A stretch of 23,408 nucleotides of DNA from Bacteroidetes bacterium UBA4408 (GCA_002389785.1 DGQS01000003.1:1-23408); one strand, 5' to 3'; positions 8,872 through 17,525 are shown, numbered from the stretch's first letter. A program made the numbers and translations. The notes: a model not told the origin generated them from the sequence alone.

Positions 8872-9747
8872 ATGGAAGTTCCAAAAGGAAAATTAATTTC
8901 GGTGGGGGGGAATGAAGATAAAGGAACAGATGCAGAGCCTAATTTTACTCCAAAAGAAAAGCTTAATTTTTTTGAAGAAGGAATTTTAAAACGCATTCTT
9001 TCAGAAATGAAAGGCAAAGATTCGCTCGTTGAAGTAATCACAACAGCTTCAATGATTCCTATCGAAGTTGGTGAAAATTACATTGATGCCTTTGGAAAAC
9101 TTGGTTGCAACAATGTAGGTGTTATGCACATTCGTAAACGCGAAGACGCGCTGCTACCCGAATACATTGAACGAATTAAAAAAGCAGATGGGGTAATGTT
9201 TACCGGCGGAAATCAAATGCGTTTAAGCATGATATTCGGAGGAACCGATTTTTTAAAGGTTATTATCGACCGTTACATGCATGAGGATTTTGTGATTGCA
9301 GGAACCAGCGCCGGTGCAATGGCCATGAGTAATACCATGATTTATCAGGGAAGCAGTACAGAAGCCATGCGCAAAGGAGAAGTAAAAATTACTACCGGTT
9401 TAGCATTTCTCAAAGATGTAATTATTGATTCACACTTTGTGAAACGTGGTCGCTTTGGTCGTCTTGCCGAAGCAGTTGCAGGTAACCCCGGGTGCATTGG
9501 TATTGGCCTTGGTGAAGATACCGGTGTGTTGGTAAAAGAAGGAAATAAAATGGAAGCCATTGGTTCAGGTTTGGTTCTTATTTTCGATGGTCACAATATT
9601 CGTCATTCCAATATTGCAGATGCTGAACAAGGCACACCGCTTTCAATCGAAAACCTTGTGGTGCACGTACTTGCAAAAGGGAATTTTTATTATTTAAATG
9701 AGCGCAAATTTTTTGCCGAATCACCCGAAAAATTAGCTAAAGCCTAA
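8872..9747 (+). CDS. cphB: Cyanophycinase (peptidase family S51)
   Basis: The enzyme hydrolyses cyanophycin (multi-L-arginyl-poly-L-aspartate) to beta-Asp-Arg dipeptides in the cytoplasm. Residues count from the ATG at 8872, which is preferred over an in-frame TTG at 8845 that lies inside the promoter element. The nucleophile is in 'AGTSAGAMAMS' (S146), the histidine in 'DSHFVKRGRFGRL' (H188), and an acidic residue in 'GLGEDTG' (E215). Spacing equals that recalled for the Synechocystis CphB triad (S132, H174, E201, each offset by 14). 'TGGNQMRL' precedes the nucleophile, as usual. No signal peptide is visible. No cyanophycin synthetase (cphA) or isoaspartyl dipeptidase is adjacent. The gene has its own -7 element and terminator, so it looks monocistronic. 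A run of seven G (8904-8910) codes for the conserved Gly-Gly near the N-terminus. Confidence 0.9.
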   Translation: MEVPKGKLISVGGNEDKGTDAEPNFTPKEKLNFFEEGILKRILSEMKGKDSLVEVITTASMIPIEVGENYIDAFGKLGCNNVGVMHIRKREDALLPEYIERIKKADGVMFTGGNQMRLSMIFGGTDFLKVIIDRYMHEDFVIAGTSAGAMAMSNTMIYQGSSTEAMRKGEVKITTGLAFLKDVIIDSHFVKRGRFGRLAEAVAGNPGCIGIGLGEDTGVLVKEGNKMEAIGSGLVLIFDGHNIRHSNIADAEQGTPLSIENLVVHVLAKGNFYYLNERKFFAESPEKLAKA

Positions 9748-9764
9748 AAATTATTCATTTCAAT

Positions 9765-9790
9765 GCCGGGCTATTGTCCGGCTTTTTTTT
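9765..9790 (+). terminator. Rho-independent terminator after cyanophycinase
   Basis: A GC-rich 5-bp stem (GCCGG 9765-9769 with CCGGC 9778-9782), an 8-nt loop and eight T (9783-9790), 17 nt after the stop codon. This is the most classical terminator in the window. Confidence 0.85.
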
Positions 9791-9803
9791 ATACTATAAT
9801 TCA

Positions 9804-10862
9804 ATGAGAATACTATTTACCTGCCTATTTTTCAGCATCCTATTTAAACTTACAGTGGCTCAAAATTACAGTGGTCCCGAGAGTGTTGAATACGACTATG
9901 CACAACAACGCTATTTAATTTCTAACACCGGCTCGCATCAAATTATAGCGCTGAAAAATGGTGTAAAAACTGTATTCACAACACTTACAGGAAGCGGCCC
10001 TCATGGAATTGAAATTGTAGGTGATACCTTGTATTGTTGCAATGGAACAAAAATTACAGCCTTGTTACTCAGCAATGGCAGTGTTGTTTATTCGAAAACT
10101 ATGGGCAGTGGATTTTTAAATGGAATTACGCATGATCCTAGCGGCAATCTTTTTGTTACGGATTTTTCAGCTAAAAAAATTTATAGGCTAAACACTTACA
10201 CACGTAATTTTAATGTATTTGTTGCCAACACCACCAGTACTCCCAACGGTATTTGTTACGATGCCTTCGACGGAATTACTCCACGCTTAGTTATGTGTAA
10301 TTGGGGCTCCAATGCTTCTATAAAAAAAGTGAGTTTACAAGACTCCTCAATTAGTGTTCTTACAACAATTAGCCTATCTAACTGCGATGGAATTTGTAAA
10401 GGAAAAAGCGGTAAATTTTATGTTTCGAGTTGGGGCAATCAAAGCATACAACGATTCGATAGTACATTTACCTCAGCTCCTATCGCGGTTGTAACTAATT
10501 TATCTAATCCTGCAGATATATTTTACAACCTATTATCCGATACTTTAGCCACCCCTAATGCTTCCAATAATACGGTTGTTTTTCATTATCAAGGTACAAC
10601 CAACGGTTTATATCCTGTAACAACCTCTCCTACTTTTCAGTTGAGTTACAAGCCCGGAGATTCGGTTATTACAATACTTACCGAAAATTCTGAATCTGTT
10701 ATCGTTCGTATTTTGAATATTCAGATGCAGGAAATTTATTTTGCAAAAACAATCTCAAACAACAGGAATCGTATTGAGGTAGACCTTGCAAATTATCCGG
10801 CAGGTACGTATTTTGTAAAATTAAATGAAAGCCCTTTTCAAAAGCTTCAATTAACTCACTAA
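9804..10862 (+). CDS. Secreted NHL/SMP-30-like beta-propeller protein with a divergent T9SS-type C-terminus
   Basis: The ATG at 9804 gives a good signal peptide (MRILFTCLFFSILFKLTVAQ). A longer version from a TTG at 9774 would begin inside the upstream terminator and is rejected. Residues 20 to about 265 hold repeats of the SMP-30/gluconolactonase or NHL type: 'GPESVEYDYAQQRYLISN', 'GPHGIEIVGDTLYCCN', 'LNGITHDPSGNLFVTD', 'CDGICKGKSGKFYVSS' and 'SNPADIFYN'. The metal ligands of true gluconolactonases cannot be assigned. The last 75 residues ('IVRILNIQMQEIYF', 'YPAGTYFVKLNESPFQKLQL') have the shape of a T9SS type A sorting domain but lack the 'FPNP' start. The function is unknown; an extracellular or cell-surface location is likely. 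Confidence 0.75.
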   Translation: MRILFTCLFFSILFKLTVAQNYSGPESVEYDYAQQRYLISNTGSHQIIALKNGVKTVFTTLTGSGPHGIEIVGDTLYCCNGTKITALLLSNGSVVYSKTMGSGFLNGITHDPSGNLFVTDFSAKKIYRLNTYTRNFNVFVANTTSTPNGICYDAFDGITPRLVMCNWGSNASIKKVSLQDSSISVLTTISLSNCDGICKGKSGKFYVSSWGNQSIQRFDSTFTSAPIAVVTNLSNPADIFYNLLSDTLATPNASNNTVVFHYQGTTNGLYPVTTSPTFQLSYKPGDSVITILTENSESVIVRILNIQMQEIYFAKTISNNRNRIEVDLANYPAGTYFVKLNESPFQKLQLTH

Positions 10863-10918
10863 TTTGATTCAGTATTTTTTAGATATTTGCTGATACCCTA
10901 TTTACTAGTTGTTGGCGT

Positions 10919-12397
10919 ATGCTTTTTAACTCCCTTGAGTTTTTGTTATTTTTTCCAATCGTAAGCCTGTTATTTTTCGGTTTACCTCATCGCATGCGAT
11001 GGCTCTTATTATTGGTGGCCAGCTGCTATTTCTATATGTTTTTTGTACCCGTGTACATCTTAATTTTAGCGGGCACAATTGTGATCGATTATTTTGCCGG
11101 AATATGGATTGAAAATGCTGCTCATAAGAACAAAAAACTCTTGCTTTCGCTAAGTATTATTGCAAATGTTGGAGTGTTGGCAGTATTTAAATACTACAAT
11201 TTTATTAATCAAAACATTACTGATTTACTCGGAAATTTTCAGCTTAGTAACCCCATTCCCTATCTCGAAATATTGTTGCCTATTGGATTGTCGTTTCATA
11301 CATTTCAAGCAATGAGTTATACCATTGAAGTATATCGAGGAAATCAAAAAGCGGAACGACATTTTGGTATATATGCTTTGTATGTGATGTTTTATCCACA
11401 GCTGGTGGCTGGCCCAATTGAGCGCCCACAAAATGTACTGCATCAGTTTCATGAGAAAAAATATTTTAACTACGATAAAGCTGTTTCCGGACTTAAACTC
11501 ATGGCATGGGGAATGTTTAAAAAAGTAGTAATAGCCGACCGTTTATCACTTTTTGTAAATCAGGTTTACGATCAACCGCACCTCTATGAAGGGATTTCAT
11601 TGGTTGTAGCGACGGTGTTTTTTACTTTTCAAATTTACTGTGATTTTTCGGGATATTCAGATATAGCTATTGGCTCGGCCAGAGTGATGGGATTTGAATT
11701 AATGACAAATTTTAAACGTCCCTACCTTTCTCAAAACATAGCTGAATTTTGGAGCCGTTGGCACATCTCTTTGTCGACTTGGTTCCGCGACTATTTGTAT
11801 ATTCCCTTAGGAGGAAACAGAGTTTCAGTTAATCGAAGGTACCTGAATTTGTTCATTGTTTTTATGATAAGTGGTTTGTGGCATGGCGCAAATTGGACCT
11901 TTGTATTTTGGGGATTTTTACACAGCATTTATTTAATTACAGGAATTATAAGTAAACCGGTACAAGAAAAAATCGCTTTGCGTACCGGCTTAATAAACTA
12001 TCCATTGCTGCACAAATTTATTCATCAAAGTTGGGTATTTATTCTAGCTGCACTCGCATGGATATTTTTTAGAGTAACAAGTATGAGTGATGGATTTTAC
12101 ATCGTTTCAAATCTTGGTTCCAATTTAGTTCAATCAACTTTAGATGTACTTAGCAACACAAATTTTGCTCGATTAAAATACTTGTATCTGAATCAAAGTC
12201 AGCTCGATTTTATGCTGGCTATAGCCGGAATTGTATTTCTTATGTTGTTTGATAGACTAGACGAACAAAAATCGATTTGGGAAAGTTTTAAACAAAAAAA
12301 CACAATACTTAAATGGTCATTTTACTTTTTCCTCATCTACTTCACCTTGTTTTTTGGTGTATTTGAAAAAGCACAATTTATTTATTTTCAATTTTAA
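10919..12397 (+). CDS. MBOAT-family O-acyltransferase (AlgI/DltB-like)
   Basis: This integral membrane O-acyltransferase is expected to pass acyl groups across the inner membrane onto an extracytoplasmic polymer. The N-terminus 'MLFNSLEFLLFFPIV' is typical of AlgI-like proteins. The hallmark segments are all present: 'YPQLVAGPIERP', 'QIYCDFSGYSDIAIG', 'FWSRWHISLSTWFRDYLY' with H282, 'IPLGGNR', and 'SGLWHGANWTFVFWG' with H322, the conserved catalytic histidine. About ten or more hydrophobic segments are visible and the 492 residues fit the family. The next gene starts 2 nt after the stop and encodes an SGNH-like partner, as in alginate and cellulose acetylation pairs. No polysaccharide synthase is nearby, so the acceptor glycan is unknown. 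Confidence 0.9.
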   Translation: MLFNSLEFLLFFPIVSLLFFGLPHRMRWLLLLVASCYFYMFFVPVYILILAGTIVIDYFAGIWIENAAHKNKKLLLSLSIIANVGVLAVFKYYNFINQNITDLLGNFQLSNPIPYLEILLPIGLSFHTFQAMSYTIEVYRGNQKAERHFGIYALYVMFYPQLVAGPIERPQNVLHQFHEKKYFNYDKAVSGLKLMAWGMFKKVVIADRLSLFVNQVYDQPHLYEGISLVVATVFFTFQIYCDFSGYSDIAIGSARVMGFELMTNFKRPYLSQNIAEFWSRWHISLSTWFRDYLYIPLGGNRVSVNRRYLNLFIVFMISGLWHGANWTFVFWGFLHSIYLITGIISKPVQEKIALRTGLINYPLLHKFIHQSWVFILAALAWIFFRVTSMSDGFYIVSNLGSNLVQSTLDVLSNTNFARLKYLYLNQSQLDFMLAIAGIVFLMLFDRLDEQKSIWESFKQKNTILKWSFYFFLIYFTLFFGVFEKAQFIYFQF

Positions 12398-12399
12398 GT

Positions 12400-13458
12400 A
12401 TGGAAACAGGAAACTATAAAAAATTATTTCGCCAGCTCTTTCTGCTTTCACTACCTATTTTATGTATAGTGATTTCCTTTTTTGTATTTGATCCTTATGG
12501 TTTCTTTTTACCACTCGAACAAAAATCAACAGCATTAATTCCGGTAAGTGATGATTATATTGCAGTGGAAAGATACTTACAAAACACTCCTCAGCAACAT
12601 TACAATTCTTTTACTTTCGGCAATTCAAAAACATTGGCTTTTTTAACTTCCGATTGGTGTACTTATATTCAACCATGTAGACCTTTCAAATTTGGTGTTC
12701 CCGGTGAATGTATCTTTAATATTTACAACAAGCTTAAATTGATTGACGCACAAGGCGACAGCATAAAACATGTGTTAATATTACTTGACAATAAATTGTT
12801 TCTGAATTTTAAAAACACACAAAAGTTTTTTCAAGGTCCTGCCTACATTCATCATCCCTATTCAATGGATGGTACTTGGATGGAATTTTACAGTGCTTAT
12901 TTAAAATTTTACTTTGCCGATTTTGCCTTTATGAAAGTTGCTAAGTACAAGCTGAGCGGTAGCTATACAGCGGATATGGAAAGCATTTTCAAAAAGCCCG
13001 TATCAGCTGAAAATAAACATAATGAATTAACCTATTTACCGCTGAGCAATGAAGTAATAAATACCGGTGCCGAAGCCCTGTTAACCAAAGATAGCACTGC
13101 TTACTTTATGGCAAACAAATCAAAATTCACCAACCGAGCAACCTTGCAACAGGAAAGCGCCAGCTGGAAAATTAAGGCAGAAGACCTGGAATTTTTAGGA
13201 GAGATACAAACACTTTTTAAAAAGCATCAGACAAAATATACCATCATTTTGGGTCCTAATTATGATCAGATTCCTTTCCCAATAAGCGAAAAAATAAAAC
13301 TTCAACAACTCTTTGGTGCTGAAAATATTTACGATTTTACGGGAGTAAATTCAATCACCAATGCAATATCCAACTATTACGAACAATCGCATTACCGCAT
13401 TACAGTTGGAAAACAATTACTACAAAAAATTTACGCACCACCACTCACGAAGCAGTGA
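12400..13458 (+). CDS. Membrane-anchored SGNH/AlgJ-like protein, partner of the MBOAT acyltransferase
   Basis: One N-terminal transmembrane segment (about residues 13-31, 'LFLLSLPILCIVISFFVF') would anchor an extracytoplasmic domain. 'FTFGNSKTLAF' (G74, N75, S76) looks like the nucleophile block of an SGNH-type esterase or acyltransferase. 'ILGPNYDQIPFP' near 285 and 'EQSHYRITVGKQLL' (E328 to H331) resemble the distal DxxH block, with Glu in place of the usual Asp. Similarity to AlgJ/AlgX or DUF1574-like proteins is by motif order only. The 2-nt spacing to the MBOAT gene implies co-translation and a joint role in O-acylating a cell-envelope glycan. It could instead be a de-acylase or an inactive scaffold. 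Confidence 0.6.
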   Translation: METGNYKKLFRQLFLLSLPILCIVISFFVFDPYGFFLPLEQKSTALIPVSDDYIAVERYLQNTPQQHYNSFTFGNSKTLAFLTSDWCTYIQPCRPFKFGVPGECIFNIYNKLKLIDAQGDSIKHVLILLDNKLFLNFKNTQKFFQGPAYIHHPYSMDGTWMEFYSAYLKFYFADFAFMKVAKYKLSGSYTADMESIFKKPVSAENKHNELTYLPLSNEVINTGAEALLTKDSTAYFMANKSKFTNRATLQQESASWKIKAEDLEFLGEIQTLFKKHQTKYTIILGPNYDQIPFPISEKIKLQQLFGAENIYDFTGVNSITNAISNYYEQSHYRITVGKQLLQKIYAPPLTKQ

Positions 13459-13519
13459 ATGCTTACTTCGAAAGCCCATCCGTTAAAATTAGTTTAAAGC
13501 GTTAAAAAGCTTTGTAGAG

Positions 13520-13551
13520 TTAGCATTTGTATATAAAAAAAATTATCTTTA
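13520..13551 (+). promoter_or_regulatory. Weak candidate promoter for the pyrimidine-catabolism genes
   Basis: TTAG (13520-13523), 20 nt, then TATCTTTA (13544-13551) gives one mismatch to each of the -33 TTTG and -7 TAnnTTTG elements. It would leave a leader of about 30 nt before the ATG at 13589. It lies in the 130-nt gap after the SGNH-like gene, which is otherwise empty. Confidence 0.25.
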
Positions 13552-13588
13552 ACCAATAAACAAGATGTTTCACTAACACTAATCAACT

Positions 13589-14455
13589 ATGCCAAGAATG
13601 ATCAAATCGGGCCTCATACAAATGAGTTTGCCTAAAACAGAGGGAGAAGGTAGCATCAAGGAAATAATTGATGCAATGGTTCAAAAACATATTCCTTACA
13701 TAGAAGAAGCCGGAAAAAAAGGAGTGCAGATTTTGTGCTTACAGGAAATTTTTAACACACCCTATTTTTGTCCGGGACAAGATAAAGCATGGTACGAATC
13801 AGCCGAGAGTGTGCCTGGTCCCACTACAGATTTAATGTCAACTTACGCTAAAAAATACAACATGGTGATTATTGTTCCGATTTATGAAAAGGAACAAGCA
13901 GGTGTTTTATACAATACAGCCGCAGTAATTGATGCTGATGGAACTTATCTCGGAAAATACCGAAAAAACCACATACCGCATACTACCGGTTTTTGGGAGA
14001 AATTTTTCTTTAAGCCTGGAAATCTAGGTTATCCGGTGTTTCAAACCAAGTATGCAAAAGTTGGAGTTTACATTTGTTACGACCGACATTTTCCGGATGG
14101 AGCACGCTGCCTGGGATTAAACGGTGCCGAAATTGTGTATAATCCTTCTGCAACGGTTGCCGGCTTATCACAATATTTATGGAAACTTGAACAACCTGCA
14201 CATGCTGCTGCCAATGGATATTTCATGGGATGCATTAACCGAGTTGGAACTGAAAAACCTTGGAATCTTGGCAAGTTCTACGGTACTTCTTATTTTGTGG
14301 ATCCAAGAGGACAAATTTTTGCCTGTGCCAGCGAAGACAAAGATGAATTGTTGATTGCTGATTTCGATTTAGACATGATAGATACTGTGCGATCGACCTG
14401 GCAATTTTTCCGTGATCGCCGACCTGAAACCTATGGAAAACTGGTTGAATTATAA
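13589..14455 (+). CDS. Beta-ureidopropionase (nitrilase superfamily)
   Basis: This carbon-nitrogen hydrolase probably converts N-carbamoyl-beta-alanine to beta-alanine, CO2 and ammonia, the last step of reductive uracil breakdown. The nitrilase Glu-Lys-Cys triad is visible: E53 in 'LCLQEIF', K126 in 'YRKNHIP' and C163 in 'YICYDRHFP'; a further Glu follows in 'FWEKFFF' (E137). 'NGAEIVYNPSATV', 'CINRVGTE' and 'FYGTSYFVDPRG' closely resemble eukaryotic and bacterial beta-ureidopropionases rather than N-carbamoylputrescine amidases, although the latter remains possible. The 288 residues match the bacterial enzyme. The following preT gene (49 nt gap) supports the pathway call. The dihydropyrimidinase and PreA genes expected alongside are not in this window. 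Confidence 0.8.
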   Translation: MPRMIKSGLIQMSLPKTEGEGSIKEIIDAMVQKHIPYIEEAGKKGVQILCLQEIFNTPYFCPGQDKAWYESAESVPGPTTDLMSTYAKKYNMVIIVPIYEKEQAGVLYNTAAVIDADGTYLGKYRKNHIPHTTGFWEKFFFKPGNLGYPVFQTKYAKVGVYICYDRHFPDGARCLGLNGAEIVYNPSATVAGLSQYLWKLEQPAHAAANGYFMGCINRVGTEKPWNLGKFYGTSYFVDPRGQIFACASEDKDELLIADFDLDMIDTVRSTWQFFRDRRPETYGKLVEL

Positions 14456-14504
14456 TATGCCTTTAGTTTTTCCATTTAAATATTCAACATAAGATAGAAC
14501 GCAA

Positions 14505-15845
14505 ATGATTAAAGCAAACAGATTAAGCAAGGAAGAATATGCCAAAAATTTTTCTGATGTACATCCGGCATTTGAAACCGATGAAGGCGCCTTGCTAGAA
14601 GCCAATCGGTGTTTATTTTGTTACGATGCTCCTTGCACTAAATCGTGTCCAACGAGTATTGATGTTCCTCAGTTTATTAAACAAATTACAACTGAAAATA
14701 TCAAAGGTTCTGCTAAAACCATTTTCGATTCAAACATCATGGGAGGTGCTTGTTCAAAAGTATGTCCGGTTGAAAAATTATGTGAAGGAGCATGTGTTTA
14801 CAATTTGTTACATGAAACACCCATACATATTGCAAAATTGCAACGTTATTCTACAGAAAAAGCAATCGAAAAAAACTGGAAACTTTATCAGCGCAGTGCT
14901 GCTGTAGGTAAAAAAGTTGCAGTGGTAGGCGCCGGTCCTGCCGGATTAGCTTGTGCGCATGCGCTATCGTTAAAAGGGGTTGATGTTACCATTTATGAGA
15001 AAGAAAGTAAAGGAGGAGGACTCATGACCTACGGTGTTGCAGCATATAAAGTAACACCCGAATTTTGCGAAGCCGAGTTGAACTATATAACCAGTATTGG
15101 TGGAATAACTATCAAGTACAATTGTGCGTTAGGAAAAGACATACAATTAGCTGATTTGCAAAAGAACTACGATGCTGTTTTTTTAGGAATCGGAGTTGGA
15201 GTTGCCCGCGAATTGGGAATTCCCGGAGAAGATTCAGAAGGCGTAGTGGATGCTATTTCCTTTATTTATAACTTACGTACACAAGCCTATTCAAAAACAG
15301 CTGTTGGCGATAAAGTGGTAGTAATAGGAATGGGAATGACTGCCATTGATGCGGCTACTCAATCAAAACGATTAGGAGCCAGTGAAGTTACCATGATATA
15401 TCGTCGTACCGAAGCCGAAAAGCCCTGTACACAAGAAGAACTAGACATAGCACGATTAGATGGCTGTAACTTTATTTGGTTGGCTGCGCCTAAAGAAATT
15501 ATTAGTGAAAACGGTAAAATTAAACAACTCGTTTGCAGTAAGATGAAACTTGGAGAAGCCGATAAAAGCGGAAGAAGGACTCCTATTGAAACCGGCGAAA
15601 CGATTGTTGTTGAAACTGATATGTTGATTAAAGCTGCAGGTCAAATTCCGTTTGTTGAACTTGTAAAAAAAGCTGAGTTGGAAAACGATAATGGCAAAAT
15701 AAAAATCACAGCTAATTCCACTACCAACTTTAACTCTGTTTTTGCAGGAGGTGATTGCGTGAATGGCGGCAAAGAAGTGGTAAACGCTGTTCAGGAAGGA
15801 AAAGATGGCGCAAAAAATATTTTGCAATTTTTAGGTATTAACTAA
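14505..15845 (+). CDS. preT: NAD-dependent dihydropyrimidine dehydrogenase, PreT (flavin/Fe-S) subunit
   Basis: PreT takes electrons from NADH and, together with PreA, reduces uracil or thymine in the cytoplasm. The N-terminal region has two Cys clusters for 4Fe-4S centres: C36, C39, C44, C48 and C83, C87, C93, C97. 'VAVVGAGPAGLACA' (138-151) binds FAD. A second dinucleotide motif at 271-283 reads 'VVVIGMGMTAIDA', where relatives usually have GGGNTA. 'FAGGDCVNGGKEVVNAV' near the end is the closing FAD motif. The length (446) is slightly above that of E. coli PreT. Other members of this family are the GltD-type glutamate synthase small subunits, but the beta-ureidopropionase neighbour favours PreT. 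It needs PreA, which must be encoded elsewhere. Confidence 0.8.
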   Translation: MIKANRLSKEEYAKNFSDVHPAFETDEGALLEANRCLFCYDAPCTKSCPTSIDVPQFIKQITTENIKGSAKTIFDSNIMGGACSKVCPVEKLCEGACVYNLLHETPIHIAKLQRYSTEKAIEKNWKLYQRSAAVGKKVAVVGAGPAGLACAHALSLKGVDVTIYEKESKGGGLMTYGVAAYKVTPEFCEAELNYITSIGGITIKYNCALGKDIQLADLQKNYDAVFLGIGVGVARELGIPGEDSEGVVDAISFIYNLRTQAYSKTAVGDKVVVIGMGMTAIDAATQSKRLGASEVTMIYRRTEAEKPCTQEELDIARLDGCNFIWLAAPKEIISENGKIKQLVCSKMKLGEADKSGRRTPIETGETIVVETDMLIKAAGQIPFVELVKKAELENDNGKIKITANSTTNFNSVFAGGDCVNGGKEVVNAVQEGKDGAKNILQFLGIN

Positions 15846-15866
15846 TTTATTATTCACACTTAATTT

Positions 15867-17525
15867 ATGATTAAAAAAATCACTGGTACATTCATCTTAA
15901 TGCTTGTATTCACTTTGGTGAAAGCACAAAAAAGAGATTCTTTATACATGGATACTACAGGCTGGGGAAAAAGAGATTACAGTGCTGCTTGGGATAGCAT
16001 GATGCGTGCTAAAATTCCAAATTTGCCAAAAGACAGTACCGCCTTATTGTTTTCAAAAACCATTACTCCACTTGATTTAAAAACCGTGTTGTATGAATTA
16101 ACTTCTGAAAAATGCGCAGGTCGCGAAACCGGTTACCCGGGACAAAAAGAAGCTGAAAAATACTTGGTTTCACGATTTAAAATGTATGGGCTTGATCCTG
16201 CTGCTCCCAATCAATCCTACACCCAGGAATTTACTGTAAATGAAGATACCTTGGTGAAGTGTAAACTCGAAATCGGTGGAAAAAATTTAGTTCACTATGC
16301 TGATTTTTACAGTTACCTGAATTTTAACCACAACGACTCATTTAACGTGGACAAAATAATTTATGCGGGTTACGGAATTGAAGCACCAAATTATAACGAT
16401 TACGCCAACATCAATGTAAAAGGTGCAATTGTGTTGGTGCATCAAGGTGAACCTAAATTAACCGACAGTACTTATTTAGTTAGTGGTAATAAAAATCCTT
16501 CTGATTGGAGCGAGGAATGGGAAACAAAATTAAAGGCTGCCACTAAAAATGGAGTACGGGCATTGATTGTAGTGGTAGAAAATGCAGCCGACGATGTGGC
16601 AAAACATCACCGCATTAAATTGCGTCCAATGTATTTCACCAAAGATTCGGAAAAGTCAAAATTCTGCAATGTCTTTTATATTTCAAAGGATGCCGTGAAG
16701 GAACTTTTTAAAAACAGTGGTAAAAACTACGATACGTTTGAAACCAAGTTGATTGAAAGTGAAACTCCAATAAACAAAAAATTAAAATTAAAATCAAAAT
16801 TGGTGTACAAAAAAGAAACTATTACGCGCCAAACGTCCAATGTTGCTGCGATAATTGAAGGCTCAGATAAAAAAGATGAAATTGTAGTTTTTTCGGCGCA
16901 TTACGATCATCTAGGATTTCATGATGGTAATTTATTTGCAGGCGCGGACGATGACGGCTCGGGAGTTACAGGTATAATGGAAATTGCACAAGCTTTTGCA
17001 ATGGCCAAGAAAAAAGGAAAAGGTCCTCGACGCACCCTTATGTTTATCTGCTTTTCGGGTGAAGAAAAAGGCTTATTAGGTTCAGAATATTATTCCGAAA
17101 ACCCTTTGTTCCCTATGGCAAACACAGTGGTCGATTTAAACATCGACATGATTGGCAGAGTAGACGATGCCCACCTTAAAAAACCGAATTATGTATATGT
17201 AATTGGCGACGATCGCATGAGTTCAGAACTGCGAGGTATTAATGAAAAAGCGAATAATACCTATCTTAACATGCAGCTCGATTATAAATACAATGCTGCA
17301 AACGAACCCAACAGTTATTATACACGAAGCGATCACTATAATTTTGCGAAAAAGGGAGTTCCCATTATTTTTTATTTCAATGGTACACACAAAGATTATC
17401 ACAAAGCTACAGACACCTTTGATAAAATTAATTTCGGAAAATTGTTAACCTCAACCAAACTGGTTTTTTTCACCGGTTGGGACATTGCAAATCGTAACGA
17501 ACGTATTGTAGTGGATAAAAAATAA
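15867..17525 (+). CDS. Secreted M28-family zinc aminopeptidase
   Basis: A signal peptide (residues 1-20, ending 'TLVKA') directs export. The di-zinc M28 ligands are complete: H345 and D347 in 'SAHYDHLG', bridging D361 in 'AGADDDGSG', E399 (base) and E400 (ligand) in 'SGEEKGLLGS', D427 in 'NIDMIGR' and H512 in 'HKDYHKATDT'. A PA-like insertion probably lies at about 150-290 ('IIYAGYGIEAPNYNDYANINVKG', shown here only in part by residues 164-186). The family releases N-terminal amino acids from peptides; substrate choice cannot be read from sequence. No T9SS domain is present, so it is periplasmic or surface-bound. The gene starts 21 nt after preT and is followed after 22 nt by the cyclophilin gene. 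Confidence 0.88.
   Translation: MIKKITGTFILMLVFTLVKAQKRDSLYMDTTGWGKRDYSAAWDSMMRAKIPNLPKDSTALLFSKTITPLDLKTVLYELTSEKCAGRETGYPGQKEAEKYLVSRFKMYGLDPAAPNQSYTQEFTVNEDTLVKCKLEIGGKNLVHYADFYSYLNFNHNDSFNVDKIIYAGYGIEAPNYNDYANINVKGAIVLVHQGEPKLTDSTYLVSGNKNPSDWSEEWETKLKAATKNGVRALIVVVENAADDVAKHHRIKLRPMYFTKDSEKSKFCNVFYISKDAVKELFKNSGKNYDTFETKLIESETPINKKLKLKSKLVYKKETITRQTSNVAAIIEGSDKKDEIVVFSAHYDHLGFHDGNLFAGADDDGSGVTGIMEIAQAFAMAKKKGKGPRRTLMFICFSGEEKGLLGSEYYSENPLFPMANTVVDLNIDMIGRVDDAHLKKPNYVYVIGDDRMSSELRGINEKANNTYLNMQLDYKYNAANEPNSYYTRSDHYNFAKKGVPIIFYFNGTHKDYHKATDTFDKINFGKLLTSTKLVFFTGWDIANRNERIVVDKK

Noticed and set aside
9774..9803. TTG start giving a longer propeller protein
   Set aside because: It lies in the loop of the cyanophycinase terminator; the ATG at 9804 gives a clean signal peptide.
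13448..13470. Hairpin at the end of the SGNH-like gene (CGAAG/CTTCG or AAGCA/TGCTT)
   Set aside because: Alternative short stems without a T tract; not convincing as a terminator.
13496..13513. AAAGC/GCTTT hairpin in the gap before beta-ureidopropionase
   Set aside because: Only 5 bp with an 8-nt A-rich loop and no T run; likely chance in AT-rich DNA.
14124..14354. Overlapping open frames inside the beta-ureidopropionase gene
   Set aside because: The nitrilase triad and flanking motifs are in the main frame; the others have no recognisable features or start context.
15456..15827. Open frame of 123 codons on the minus strand
   Set aside because: It lies wholly inside preT, whose motifs are intact; the translation is low-complexity, rich in Phe and Asn, as expected of an antisense shadow.
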